Source: Atribacterota bacterium (lineage in GTDB: Bacteria; Atribacterota; Phoenicimicrobiia; Phoenicimicrobiales; Stramentimicrobiaceae). Taken from it: 41,663 bases of DNA. A program made the position numbers and the translations under genes. Below are positions 33,922 through 41,663 of the stretch, piece by piece. The notes under the pieces are model-generated. The model had not been told where the DNA came from. It was given only the letters and a program-made list of their open reading frames with translations, and did no database searches. Within the stretch, counting starts at the first letter, position 1. Every line of letters begins with the position of its first letter. The stretch is from NCBI GenBank assembly GCA_028717805.1, contig JAQUNC010000020.1, forward strand, positions 1 to 41,663, read 5' to 3'.

Positions 33922-35010
33922 ATGAAAAAAATAAAACAAAATAGAAACAATCTCTCCATTTTAAATGGAGAGATTGTTTTAGAAAAGAAAAATATATTTG
34001 ATATTTTCAGATATCATGGCATTTTTTTGTTTTCACTTGCTTTATTATTTATCGTTTTAGGAATATCACTGGCAATAGGGCAATATACTGTGCCTTTTAG
34101 AGACACTTTCCGGATTGTTTTTTCAAAAATTTTCACTATGGACAACAATTGGGATAACATTCAAGAAGCTGTAGTCATGAATCTACGTTTGCCAAGAACA
34201 ATTGCTGCCATTATTATTGGAGCAGCGTTAGCGCTTTCAGGTGCTACTTATCAGAGTATTTTTAAAAATCCAATGGTATCCCCTGATCTGTTAGGTGTAT
34301 CAGCTGGTGCGTCTGTAGGTGCTGCCACAGCTATCCTTTTAAGTCAGGATAGTGCTATGATTCAACTTAGTGCATTTGCCGGAGGTTTGATTGCTGTAGC
34401 TATAACTGTAACCATACCTCGACTGATCCGAAATCAATCTACTATTGTGTTAGTATTATCAGGTATAGTTATTGGCAGCTTGATGTCTTCTATAATGAAT
34501 ATTATAAAATTTGTAGCAGATACAGACACCCAGTTAGCTGAAATTACTTATTGGATGATGGGTTCTTTTGCTAAAGTGTCTTTTAATGCAATGATCCCTA
34601 TACTGCCTACAATTTTGCTGCCCATGATTATAATCCTTCTTTTAAGATACAGGCTTAATGTACTATCCCTGGGTGATAATGAAGCGAAAACGCTTGGCAT
34701 TAATCTAAGTACAACTCGAGGAATATTTATTCTATCTTCCACTCTAATCACAGCAAGCTCTGTTTGCTTATCAGGTACAATTGGATGGGTTGGTTTGGTT
34801 ATTCCCCATACCGCCCGAATGATTATTGGCTCTGATAACAAAAGAATGCTTCCCATAGCTATGATCTTCGGAGGGATTTTTATGCTAACCATAGATATAT
34901 TTTGCAGAACACTTACCTCCGCTGAACTCATGCTGGGAATTCTAACTGGAGTAATAGGGGCTCCCTTTTTTATATTTATCCTTTTTAAACAAAGGAGGCA
35001 AATGCAATGA
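33922..35010 (+). CDS. ABC transporter permease, FecCD class (MolB-like)
   Basis: 362 residues with about ten membrane segments; landmarks RLPRTIAAIIIGAALALSGATYQSIFKNPMVSPDLLGVSAGASVGAA and GTIGWVGLVIPHTARMIIG (coupling region) are typical of BtuC/FecCD. The first 30 codons are unusual: the ATG has no ribosome binding site, and codons 9-20 lie in a perfect 35-base palindrome, so the start could be later or translation may be coupled to the preceding gene, 22 bases away. The stop overlaps the next gene's start (ATGA). Confidence 0.88.
   Translation: MKKIKQNRNNLSILNGEIVLEKKNIFDIFRYHGIFLFSLALLFIVLGISLAIGQYTVPFRDTFRIVFSKIFTMDNNWDNIQEAVVMNLRLPRTIAAIIIGAALALSGATYQSIFKNPMVSPDLLGVSAGASVGAATAILLSQDSAMIQLSAFAGGLIAVAITVTIPRLIRNQSTIVLVLSGIVIGSLMSSIMNIIKFVADTDTQLAEITYWMMGSFAKVSFNAMIPILPTILLPMIIILLLRYRLNVLSLGDNEAKTLGINLSTTRGIFILSSTLITASSVCLSGTIGWVGLVIPHTARMIIGSDNKRMLPIAMIFGGIFMLTIDIFCRTLTSAELMLGILTGVIGAPFFIFILFKQRRQMQ
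33945..33979. repeat. Perfect 35-bp palindrome at the 5' end of the permease gene
   Basis: Arms of 17 bases (33945-33961 and 33963-33979; AAACAATCTCTCCATTT and its complement) around one central base, followed by TTTT. As RNA it forms a very stable hairpin, terminator-like on the plus strand. It sits between the binding protein gene and the bulk of the permease gene. Confidence 0.9.
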
Positions 35011-35777
35011 TTCTAGAAGTGAAAAATCTTAGTTTTAATTACCATAATAGCCGTCCGATTTTTCGTAATGTTACTTTTAATCTGGATAATGGTGAAATAC
35101 TTTCTATATTAGGACCTAACGGCTCTGGCAAATCAACACTTCTAAATTGTATTGCTAATATTTACAAACCAAAATCAGGAGAAATACGGTTAAACGGTCA
35201 GTCTCTTTCAAAGATGAATATTCGCGATGTAGCACAGATAATCGGATATGTTCCACAAATCCATATTCCTGCCTATGCTTTCACTGTTAGAGAATTTACC
35301 GTTATGGGTAGAACTCCATATATTGGTGTTTTTAAAACTCCTAGCAAAATAGATTATAGAATTGCTGACGAGTCCCTGGAACGTCTTGATATTGCTTATC
35401 TCAGAGATAAACCATATACAAAAATTTCCGGTGGAGAAAGACAAATGGTGTTAATTGCCAGAGTAATCACTCAACAACCAAAGATAATTCTGCTTGACGA
35501 ACCCACTGCTCACTTAGATTATGGTAATCAGCACCGTGCAGTGAAGATGATTCGCCAACTGGCTGATGAAGGATATGCATTAATTATGACTACCCATAAT
35601 CCAGAACATGCCATCTTTCTAAATGGAAAAGTAGCCATTTTAAACCGAGAAGGTGTACTTGGCATTGGTCAATCAGCAGAGACACTCAATTCAGATACAC
35701 TTTCTAACTTATACGGACTTTCCATAAAAACAATATATATAGAGGAAGCAAACAGAGTGGTAAGCATTGTATGCTAA
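35007..35777 (+). CDS. ABC transporter ATPase, FecE class (MolC-like)
   Basis: 256 residues. Walker A GPNGSGKST (36-44), Q-loop Gln84, signature SGGERQ (141-146), Walker B ILLDEP (161-166), and the switch His in TTHNPEHA. It starts within the permease stop codon. With the two genes before it, it forms a complete MolABC-like importer. Confidence 0.92.
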   Translation: MILEVKNLSFNYHNSRPIFRNVTFNLDNGEILSILGPNGSGKSTLLNCIANIYKPKSGEIRLNGQSLSKMNIRDVAQIIGYVPQIHIPAYAFTVREFTVMGRTPYIGVFKTPSKIDYRIADESLERLDIAYLRDKPYTKISGGERQMVLIARVITQQPKIILLDEPTAHLDYGNQHRAVKMIRQLADEGYALIMTTHNPEHAIFLNGKVAILNREGVLGIGQSAETLNSDTLSNLYGLSIKTIYIEEANRVVSIVC

Positions 35778-35788
35778 AGGAATAAGAG

Positions 35789-35817
35789 TTTATTTTCGCG
35801 GTAAATCATTGTATAAT
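35789..35817 (+). promoter_or_regulatory. Possible promoter of the MOT1-type gene
   Basis: -10 TATAAT (35812-35817) with TTTATT at a 17-base spacing (35789-35794). The -35 is weak; read-through from the ABC genes 62 bases away is equally possible. Confidence 0.35.
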
Positions 35818-35839
35818 CAAGATCATTGGGGTTATTGAA

Positions 35840-36952
35840 ATGAAAATTAAATCTTTTGAATTTAATCTAAGAGAATTAGCCGGTTCTATGGGAGATTTCG
35901 GTACACTTTTCCCTTTAGCCATCGGTTATATTGTGATCTGTGGTCTGAACCCAGCCGGCTTCCTGGTCATGATGGGCTTATGTAATATTATTACCGGCTT
36001 AATCTATCGTCTTCCGGTTCCCATTGAACCTATGAAAATTATTGCCATTGTGGCAATTGCCCAACAATGGACTCCATCTATGGTCTATGCATCCGGTTTT
36101 GGGATGGGAATAATCTGGATTCTACTTGCCTTAACTGGAATCATTGAACGAATCTCCAAAATAACACCGAATTCTGTAATCCGGGGAATTCAGGTTACCC
36201 TGGGTATATTATTAATGTTTCAAGCCTATAAAATGATTTCTACTAATTGGATTATCAGCATTGTTGCTATTATTATTGTATTACTGTTCAGGCAAAACCG
36301 TTACGCTCCGGCCGCTATTATCCTGGTGATTATTGGCCTATTTATTATGCTCATACAAGGACAGTTTGACCAAATTAGTTCTCCGGTTCTGAGCATTCCA
36401 GCCTTTACTACTTTTTCTTTAAAAGAAGTATGGCAGACCTTGTTATTAGCTGGATTTGCTCAAGTACCACTAACTGCTACTAATGCTACTATAGCTACTT
36501 CTTCACTGATTAAAAAATATTGGCCAGAAAAAAAAGTAAGCGAAAAACAGCTAGCCTGGAATCAAGGGATTATGAATATAATCCTTCCTTTTTTGGGTGG
36601 AATGCCTACCTGTCATGGTGCTGGAGGATTAGCTGGTCAGTATTATTTTGGGGCTAGAACCGGCGGAGCTAATATACTGGAAGGTTTGATAGAAATCTTT
36701 CTGGGACTTTTCCTCTCAGCTTCTATTGCTAGTCTTTTTTCTGTTTTTCCCACAGCTATTATTGGAACAATGATGTTTATGGTAGGAATAGGGTTATTGA
36801 AATTCGCACAAGAAGTAAAAACCAGTAAAAATATAATTCCTATGGTTATTACTATTCTCATTGCTTTAGTTACCAATATGTTTTATGGCTTTTTAGCTGG
36901 AATAGCCTCTCATTATTTAATCTCTTTTCTCTTAAGACCAAAGATTAATTAA
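35840..36952 (+). CDS. MOT1-type molybdate (sulfate-like) transporter
   Basis: 370 residues, about ten membrane segments. Conserved MOT1 motifs: GDFGTLFPLAIGY (18-30), RLPVPIEPMK (57-66), and GGMPTCHGAGGLAGQYYFGARTGG in the later part. Plant and algal MOT1 are high-affinity molybdate transporters; bacterial members are usually annotated as putative sulfate/molybdate transporters. Behind a Moco-type riboswitch and an ABC molybdate-type importer, molybdate or tungstate is the likely substrate. Two uptake systems for one oxyanion in a single locus suggest different affinity or ion preference. Confidence 0.88.
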   Translation: MKIKSFEFNLRELAGSMGDFGTLFPLAIGYIVICGLNPAGFLVMMGLCNIITGLIYRLPVPIEPMKIIAIVAIAQQWTPSMVYASGFGMGIIWILLALTGIIERISKITPNSVIRGIQVTLGILLMFQAYKMISTNWIISIVAIIIVLLFRQNRYAPAAIILVIIGLFIMLIQGQFDQISSPVLSIPAFTTFSLKEVWQTLLLAGFAQVPLTATNATIATSSLIKKYWPEKKVSEKQLAWNQGIMNIILPFLGGMPTCHGAGGLAGQYYFGARTGGANILEGLIEIFLGLFLSASIASLFSVFPTAIIGTMMFMVGIGLLKFAQEVKTSKNIIPMVITILIALVTNMFYGFLAGIASHYLISFLLRPKIN

Positions 36953-37002
36953 AAGTCTGGGGTTTCCATTAGATAGAATCATCCCCTGTTTCATTTTTTC
37001 AT

Positions 37003-37497
37003 TTACGACCTGCGGAACGCCAAGATATCACGTACCAGATCACGGATTAGGTACAACAGAATCAAGACAGCATTCACGGGAATACTGGCATAGTAGAAAC
37101 GGTGGTTGATCTTCAGGATCGGAGAAAACTGGGTCTGGGGCAGCATAAACTTGATTCCATAGTATAAAAGCATTCCGATAAAGAGCAAGTTGACCAGTGT
37201 AATAAACAGATGTACGTATTTCATCAAGGCTTTTCCTTTAAACTTTTTCTCAAGCAATTCCACTCGAAAGTGCTCGCCGCTGCGGAACAAGAGCGTCGTC
37301 ACAGTCAGGATCATCCACGCCATGGTCAGCTCCACAATCTCTTCCGACCAGGCCATCGATGAGGTGAAGAACGGCAGCCGTAATATCACACGCCCCAGCA
37401 ACATGAATGCAATGATCAGACACAGTCCGACCGCGACTCCCTTAAGAATGTTGGCCAGTATCTCATCGGCTTTTTTAAGAACTGTGATGATTTTCAT
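37003..37497 (-). CDS. dctQ: TRAP transporter small permease (DctQ)
   Basis: 164 residues with four predicted membrane segments (about 15-35, 48-70, 90-110, 130-150) and the DctQ pattern SMAWSEEIVELTMAWMILTVTTLLFRSGEHFRVELL. Forms the membrane unit with DctM for sodium-driven uptake of a carboxylated substrate. It follows dctM by 12 bases, last in the unit. Base composition is clearly richer in GC than the genes to its left. Confidence 0.9.
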   Translation of the reverse strand: MKIITVLKKADEILANILKGVAVGLCLIIAFMLLGRVILRLPFFTSSMAWSEEIVELTMAWMILTVTTLLFRSGEHFRVELLEKKFKGKALMKYVHLFITLVNLLFIGMLLYYGIKFMLPQTQFSPILKINHRFYYASIPVNAVLILLYLIRDLVRDILAFRRS

Positions 37498-37509
37498 TGT
37501 ATTCCCTCC

Positions 37510-38814
37510 TTAGCCGTATAAAAGTGTGGGAATCCACATTGATAACGGAGGCCAGTATGCGCATAGTATCAGCACAATGAAGATACCGACTACATACGGT
37601 AGCACTGCCTTGGATAAGGACATCAGGTCCACATTCGTGATTGAACATACTGCATACAGGCTCATGCCCACCGGTGGCGTCAACAGTCCAATCATACTGG
37701 CAAGTATGAGCACTACACCGAACTGCACCTGATCCATCCCGATCTGCGCGATAATAGGCAGAAAAATGGGAGTAACAATCAAGATGACTGCGATCCCTTC
37801 CAGGAACATACCCAGAATCAGTAAGATACCTATGATAATCAATATCAGCAGCTGCGGATTTGTTGTTACACTCAGCAAGCCTGAAATGATTTGATCGGGG
37901 ATGCGCAGCCGGATCATAAACCATGCCAGGAAGTTAGCCACGGCAATGATGAACAGTGTCTTGCAGCTGGTCAGGAGACTTTCGTACAACACCTTGAAAA
38001 TCCCTTTGAAGGAGATTTGCTTATATATTAGGCAGCTTAGAAATAACGCATAGAATGTTGCGATAATGGCCGCCTCGGTGGGGGTAAAGATGCCGCCGAG
38101 GATTCCGCCGACGATGATGATGATCGTTGTCAGGCTTGGAAGCGCCTGCCATAGATATTTTAACCGTAGCTTCCAAGGCATCTTGGAGCTAACGGGGTAT
38201 TTTCGCTTTTTAGAGATGAAATATACACAGATCGACATGGCCAATGCCATTAAAAGTCCGGGGATAAAGCCTGCCGCGAATAGGCGCGGTACGGTGGTGG
38301 AAGTAAATGACGAATATACCACGAACGGGATCGAGGGCGGGATAACCGGCCCGATGGTAGAGGATGCGGCAGTGATGGACGCGGAAAATGTTTCGTCAAA
38401 TCCAGCGTCGTTCATGGCCTTCATTTCAATAGAACCAAGCCCTGCAGCGTCTGCAACGGCTGCACCAGACATACCCGAGAAAATTACCGAGGAAACCACA
38501 TTCACCTGCCCAAGCCCACCCGGCCAGTGCCCGACCATCGCATTGGCAAAGTTAAAGATGCGGTCAGTAATGCCACCACAGTTCATTAGATTTCCCGCAA
38601 GAATGAAAAACGGGATTGCCAGCATCGTAAACCCCGTAGTTCCATAAAATACGCGCTGCGCCAGAGCCGTCAGCATCTTGGGCATGTCCAGCGCGATAAA
38701 CGCACTGGCGCTGGTAATTCCCATCGTGACGCATACTGGAACCCCAATAAACATCAGCGCAAGGAGAACCAGACTCACAATGAGTGCAATCATATCTTGA
38801 ATAGCCTCCTTCAT
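37510..38814 (-). CDS. dctM: TRAP transporter large permease (DctM)
   Basis: 434 residues, about twelve membrane segments, standard for DctM. Motifs: MLAIPFFILAGNLMNCGGIT, VVSSVIFSGMSGAAVADAAGLGSIEMKAM, STIGPVIPPSIPFVVY and LGMFLEGIAVILIVTPIF. Carries the Na+ and substrate path of the TRAP system. In the order P-M-Q, with 159 bases between it and dctP. GC content near 50 percent in sampled stretches, against about 38 percent in an arg-operon stretch. Confidence 0.93.
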   Translation of the reverse strand: MKEAIQDMIALIVSLVLLALMFIGVPVCVTMGITSASAFIALDMPKMLTALAQRVFYGTTGFTMLAIPFFILAGNLMNCGGITDRIFNFANAMVGHWPGGLGQVNVVSSVIFSGMSGAAVADAAGLGSIEMKAMNDAGFDETFSASITAASSTIGPVIPPSIPFVVYSSFTSTTVPRLFAAGFIPGLLMALAMSICVYFISKKRKYPVSSKMPWKLRLKYLWQALPSLTTIIIIVGGILGGIFTPTEAAIIATFYALFLSCLIYKQISFKGIFKVLYESLLTSCKTLFIIAVANFLAWFMIRLRIPDQIISGLLSVTTNPQLLILIIIGILLILGMFLEGIAVILIVTPIFLPIIAQIGMDQVQFGVVLILASMIGLLTPPVGMSLYAVCSITNVDLMSLSKAVLPYVVGIFIVLILCAYWPPLSMWIPTLLYG

Positions 38815-38973
38815 TCAGTTTCTTAAAATGGCTGAATGACAGCACCCGGAGTGCTGCCATTCAGATTTTTCTATTAATAACTCAATGCCTACTGCAAAAC
38901 GCGTTAGCGCAAACAACCTTTGCTTGTGATTGTGTTCCCACGCGTCGTTACAAGCTGTGTTCAGGCAAACATT

Positions 38974-39987
38974 TTAGTCTTCGGTTTGGCTAACAATCTC
39001 GAGAAATTTTGCAAGCATAGATCCTTCAGTATCACCAGCATATTCGGCAACGGCATCCCAGGCGGGACCCATCTTGTCTTTGAACAACGATAGGTCAACC
39101 TTAGTCACAACGACACCGTTCTCTTCTAGGATCTCTACATACTGAGCTTCAGCATCCTGAATCATGGAGCGCATCATGTCACGGGCATACACATGGGCTT
39201 CCTGAATCCAACCCTGCTGTTCTGCGGTCAGGCTCTGCCACCAATCCCAGTTCACCGTCAGGTTGACGGATTCCCAGGTGTGCCGAGTCAAACTGACGTA
39301 CTTCTGGTTGACTTCCCACATCTTGAAACTCACAATGGTGGCGATGGGGTTCTCCTGGCCGTCAAAAGTACCCTGCTTGAGGGCAGGCAAAAGCTCGGTG
39401 AAGGCAAGGGGTTGTACGGTGGCGCCCAGGGCTTCGAAGCAAGCAACCTTTTGCACTTCAGAAGGGGTACGTATTAACAGACCTGCCACGTCTTCGGGTG
39501 TTTTCACTTCGCGAATGGAGTTACTTAGCATACGAAAGCCATAATCCCACCCACCGAGGTTGTGCAAGCCGGCAGCTTCCAGCGTACCGTCATTCACCCA
39601 CTCGGCAAAAGGTCCGTCTATCACAGCATAAGCCTGTTCATAGCCTGAGAACATATACGGTGCAGTGACAAATGCATAGCGGATGTCAAATTTGTCAAGC
39701 GTGCCCTGGGATACCAGACAGGCTTCAATCAAGCCCTGCTGGGCCTGTTCGATCATCTCTTTAGCATTGCCCAAGACGCTGTCTTCACGGACGTCAACTT
39801 TGATCTCTCCTCCCGAGAGGTCTGTGACCTTATCGGCAAAGGCCTGAGCGGCGGTTCCTAAAGGATCGCCAGTCTCCGGCAGCTTACCGAAGTGACCCAG
39901 AGTCATGGTTACGGTCGCCGCATTTACCATTGCAACCATACCAAGCACTAAGGTCAGTACAAGTATTCCTGCAAACACTTTCTTCAT
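38974..39987 (-). CDS. dctP: TRAP transporter substrate-binding protein (DctP)
   Basis: 337 residues with a clear signal peptide (cleavage after VNA near 23). DctP-fold features: TLGHFGKLPETGDPLGTAAQAFADKV, GLIEACLVSQGTLDKF, the conserved Arg in LLIRTPSEVQ that pairs with the substrate carboxylate, and GTFDGQENPIATI. A strong ribosome binding site AAAGGAGG precedes the ATG. Substrate is an organic acid; a nearby YhcH/NanQ-family gene makes a sugar acid a reasonable guess (inference). Confidence 0.93.
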   Translation of the reverse strand: MKKVFAGILVLTLVLGMVAMVNAATVTMTLGHFGKLPETGDPLGTAAQAFADKVTDLSGGEIKVDVREDSVLGNAKEMIEQAQQGLIEACLVSQGTLDKFDIRYAFVTAPYMFSGYEQAYAVIDGPFAEWVNDGTLEAAGLHNLGGWDYGFRMLSNSIREVKTPEDVAGLLIRTPSEVQKVACFEALGATVQPLAFTELLPALKQGTFDGQENPIATIVSFKMWEVNQKYVSLTRHTWESVNLTVNWDWWQSLTAEQQGWIQEAHVYARDMMRSMIQDAEAQYVEILEENGVVVTKVDLSLFKDKMGPAWDAVAEYAGDTEGSMLAKFLEIVSQTED

Positions 39988-40023
39988 TGAGATTTTCCTC
40001 CTTTTATAATGTTTTTATCTGGA

Positions 40024-40045
40024 AACAGCATATTCTTATACTGTT
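40024..40045. promoter_or_regulatory. Imperfect dyad upstream of dctP
   Basis: AACAGCATA and TATACTGTT are near-perfect inverted arms over 22 bases, lying 37 bases before the dctP start. Operator candidate; the regulator is not in the window. Confidence 0.35.
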
Positions 40046-40067
40046 CACCATACATTTTTAGAGTTTT

Positions 40068-40078
40068 CGTATAATACG
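40068..40078. promoter_or_regulatory. Palindrome CGTAT-A-ATACG upstream of dctP
   Basis: An 11-base perfect palindrome that contains TATTAT on the minus strand, so it could be a regulator site over a -10 box. GntR-type sites have a similar GT...AC layout; assignment is a guess. Confidence 0.35.
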
Positions 40079-40174
40079 TGTAATATCACTCTATCCATGT
40101 TTAATTGTTATTTTATATAGGTTTCCCACAATACATCATGATATATTTTTAAGGCCGGTTGATTAATTACTTTA

Positions 40175-40357
40175 CCAGACAGGGTTTCTCTTCTTGCAGT
40201 AGGTATAGATTTCACAAGCACTCTTCCTGTATTATTTGGTTAGGTCATTTAGAAATCTTTCATAATAACCATCATCACAAGAGAAGATGATTCATCGGTT
40301 GATGTCTCGGATGATGATGTGGTAGATTTCGGAACTGTTTTGATGCAGGCTGCCTTA
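40175..40357 (-). pseudogene. Decayed N-terminus of a RAYT/Y1 transposase
   Basis: Read with a frameshift and several stops, the minus strand gives KAACIKT, then SSEIYHIIIRDINR-stop-IIFSCDDGYYERFLNDLTK-stop-YRKSACEIYTYCKKRNPVW. This lines up with residues about 4-58 of the intact transposase at 30253-31011 (IYHIILRSINKQNIFEDDEDYQKLL ... YEIYAYCLMSN). The HUH motif and everything after it are missing, and the GC-rich TRAP promoter region begins shortly beyond. Confidence 0.72.
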
Positions 40358-40432
40358 GTTATTAATTAGATGCTCCCGTTGGATTGAGAAATGACCAATA
40401 TAATAGCAGTCTATAATATCAGAAAAAACTGT

Positions 40433-40451
40433 CCATAAGAGAACCATCTCC
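40433..40451 (-). repeat. Degenerate end of the decayed RAYT element
   Basis: Fourteen of 19 bases match the right inverted end of the intact element (31059-31077); all five differences are transitions. It lies upstream of the decayed transposase as expected. Confidence 0.55.
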
Positions 40452-40518
40452 TGTATTATTATGTTAAGGTTCAATTACAAAGAGCCTGGCACCTCTAAAA
40501 TAATTTTCTACTATTAGC

Positions 40519-40968
40519 TTATATAATAATCTTTATTACACATTTCTTAACCGGAATCGGTTTATTGTAAACTAAGCGCGGAAGATGAGCATCTTCGGGG
40601 AAAAGAAGTATAATTGTATCGCCCTCAAGGGTCGCATAGTTACCATCTTCAACTTTCTCAAGAAGATAACAATCAGTTTTTGCCTTATAAGGTCCAGATG
40701 GTTTAGTACCCTCAATTGTACGATAACCAACCTTTTCAATCCCCGAGATGAGATACTGCAGATCTATATGATATTTGTGACACTCCCATGGAGGATCGGA
40801 CATTGTGGTATACTCTTGAATTAAAACAACTACATTTTTCCAATCAATTTCATACTCACCTGCAGCAATATTTTCTAAATCAGTGGTCTTTAAAAAATTA
40901 AATGCTTTTTCAAAGTGGGGATTTAAACAATAGTATTTATGAGCATTTTTCAGTTTATCAAAAATCAT
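40519..40968 (-). CDS. YhcH/YjgK/YiaL family protein (NanQ-like)
   Basis: 149 residues, a small cupin-like beta-barrel family. Family landmarks: GEYEIDWKNVVVLIQEYTT, ECHKYHIDLQYLISGIE (the His/Asp/Glu-rich metal pocket), and LLFPEDAHLPRL. E. coli NanQ (YhcH) acts as a sialic acid anomerase, and YiaL lies beside a TRAP transporter. Here too a TRAP unit follows in the same direction, about 530 bases on, with a decayed transposase between them. A GAGGAGG site precedes the ATG. Its AT-rich composition differs from the TRAP genes. Confidence 0.9.
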   Translation of the reverse strand: MIFDKLKNAHKYYCLNPHFEKAFNFLKTTDLENIAAGEYEIDWKNVVVLIQEYTTMSDPPWECHKYHIDLQYLISGIEKVGYRTIEGTKPSGPYKAKTDCYLLEKVEDGNYATLEGDTIILLFPEDAHLPRLVYNKPIPVKKCVIKIII

Positions 40969-41511
40969 AACAATTCCTCCTCAATTTTTTATACCATATG
41001 ATAAGACATAACAAATCTCTTATAGTTTTAACTTAAACATTACTTAATTAAATCTATATTTCATAAGTTGGAATGAAGTTATATTTTCCATAACCTTTAG
41101 GGTTGGAAATAGAATTTCTTTAGAATATTTAGAGTTGCGGCAATATCTAAAAGCCTACTATTATATACAAAAGTTCCTAAATATTCTGAGATTTTGATTT
41201 CTCTGGTTAGGAAAGAAAATCTGACTTTATGATTAACTGTTTTTCTGATAATCTCTATCATCAATATTTCATATATATAAAATTTTTTTCATATTTATAT
41301 TTTATCTAAATAAATATAAAAAGTCAAGTTTTTTAATTACAATGAGCAGATAGTCAGAAGAAGATAAAATACTACCAGAAGATGAGGGGGACGAGCTTCC
41401 CTAACAGAAAAAATTCGGTTATTTTCTACTATTTTTAAAATTATTTTATTTTGAATGCAAAGATAAGCTATAAAAACTCTGATGTAAAGTTCAACTCAGG
41501 GTATCATATTA
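40969..41511. other. AT-rich spacer; no gene recognised
   Basis: 543 bases upstream of the YhcH gene. On the minus strand TATAAA near 41005 could be a -10 for it. Short frames on both strands are not convincing. A GGGGGACG stretch at 41386-41393 shares its first bases with the RAYT ends but not the rest. Confidence 0.4.
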
Positions 41512-41663
41512 TTAATCTAATCCTTCCTTATCGATAACATCAAGAATAAAAGAGGCAGCCTTCCTGGCTCCTCCGCTTTTCTTGAATCCCTCCCCAATCT
41601 TTCCGGCTTTTTCTTTATAAGATTCATTGGTCAGTATTTCCTGGACAGCACTATAAATCAAGC
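41512..41663 (-). CDS. C-terminus of a GT1/MGT-type glycosyltransferase, cut by the window edge
   Basis: The last 49 codons read LIYSAVQEILTNESYKEKAG, then a helix with KIGEGFKKSGGARKAASFILDVID. This is the closing helix pattern of UDP-sugar-dependent macrolide-type glycosyltransferases (SYR-x-A ... GG-A-AA). The donor-binding motif lies outside the window, so donor and acceptor are unknown. Confidence 0.65.
   Translation of the reverse strand, partial: LIYSAVQEILTNESYKEKAGKIGEGFKKSGGARKAASFILDVIDKEGLD

Noticed and set aside
36953-37002. Weak GGGG/CCCC hairpin between the MOT1 and dctQ ends
   Set aside because: Stem of only four to five pairs with a long loop; too weak to call a terminator.
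40108-40221. 37-codon minus-strand frame starting GTG (LVKSIPTARRETLSG...)
   Set aside because: It is a shifted frame of the decayed RAYT gene; the correct frame matches YEIYAYC of the intact transposase.
41386-41400. GGGGGACG stretch as a further RAYT end
   Set aside because: Only the first eight bases match; the remaining eleven do not.

Overview
The window looks like a low-GC, anaerobic, Gram-negative-type (diderm) bacterium that uses Firmicutes-style regulation, such as a diderm Firmicute of the Halanaerobiales type or a member of Atribacterota. The grounds are AT-rich DNA, a T-box leader, strong purine-rich ribosome binding sites, sigma70-type promoters with 17-base spacers, many Fe-S and anaerobe-type genes, and one secreted protein whose C-terminus looks like an outer-membrane beta-barrel ending in Trp. 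The assignment is inference; no rRNA or tRNA gene is present to settle it.

Layout. 1-4373 (minus): DNA maintenance cluster of a YprA-type helicase, a YprB-type RNase H-fold exonuclease and RadC, then the first codons of another gene. 4491-7817 (minus): MarR regulator and type IIA Ca2+-ATPase behind one promoter with a candidate MarR operator. 7862-15489 (minus): arginine operon argC-J-B-D-G-H, led by a T-box with an AGA (Arg) specifier and a second T-box/terminator module without its own Stem I. 15610-19834 (minus): alkaline-phosphatase-fold protein fused to a barrel, LemA, and a DUF2207 membrane protein. 20091-21366: a Dps-like gene remnant and a CPBP protease. 21443-24182 (minus): Rrf2/IscR regulator, NifS, NifU and YHS protein. 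24202-29088: phosphofructokinase, a frameshifted EFR1-type ferredoxin, a Dph6-type PP-loop enzyme, a GIY-YIG protein and a frameshifted rsgA. 29340-31078: a Cys-rich lipoprotein and an intact REP-associated (Y1) transposase element with 19-bp inverted ends.

31091-36952 (plus) is the most interesting part. A Moco/Tuco-type riboswitch with terminator precedes a cytoplasmic protein that joins a CRP-like sensor domain to a molybdate/tungstate-type binding domain, followed by a MolABC-like ABC transporter and a MOT1-type permease. Together they look like a cofactor-controlled molybdate/tungstate uptake and sensing locus. 37003-39987 (minus) is a TRAP transporter (DctP-M-Q) with clearly higher GC than its surroundings, probably acquired; its upstream side ends in a decayed transposase remnant. 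A YhcH/NanQ-family gene and the C-terminus of a glycosyltransferase close the window.

Two genes (EFR1-type and rsgA) are each broken by one missing base, about 2.4 kb apart, so either sequence error or recent decay must be considered there.
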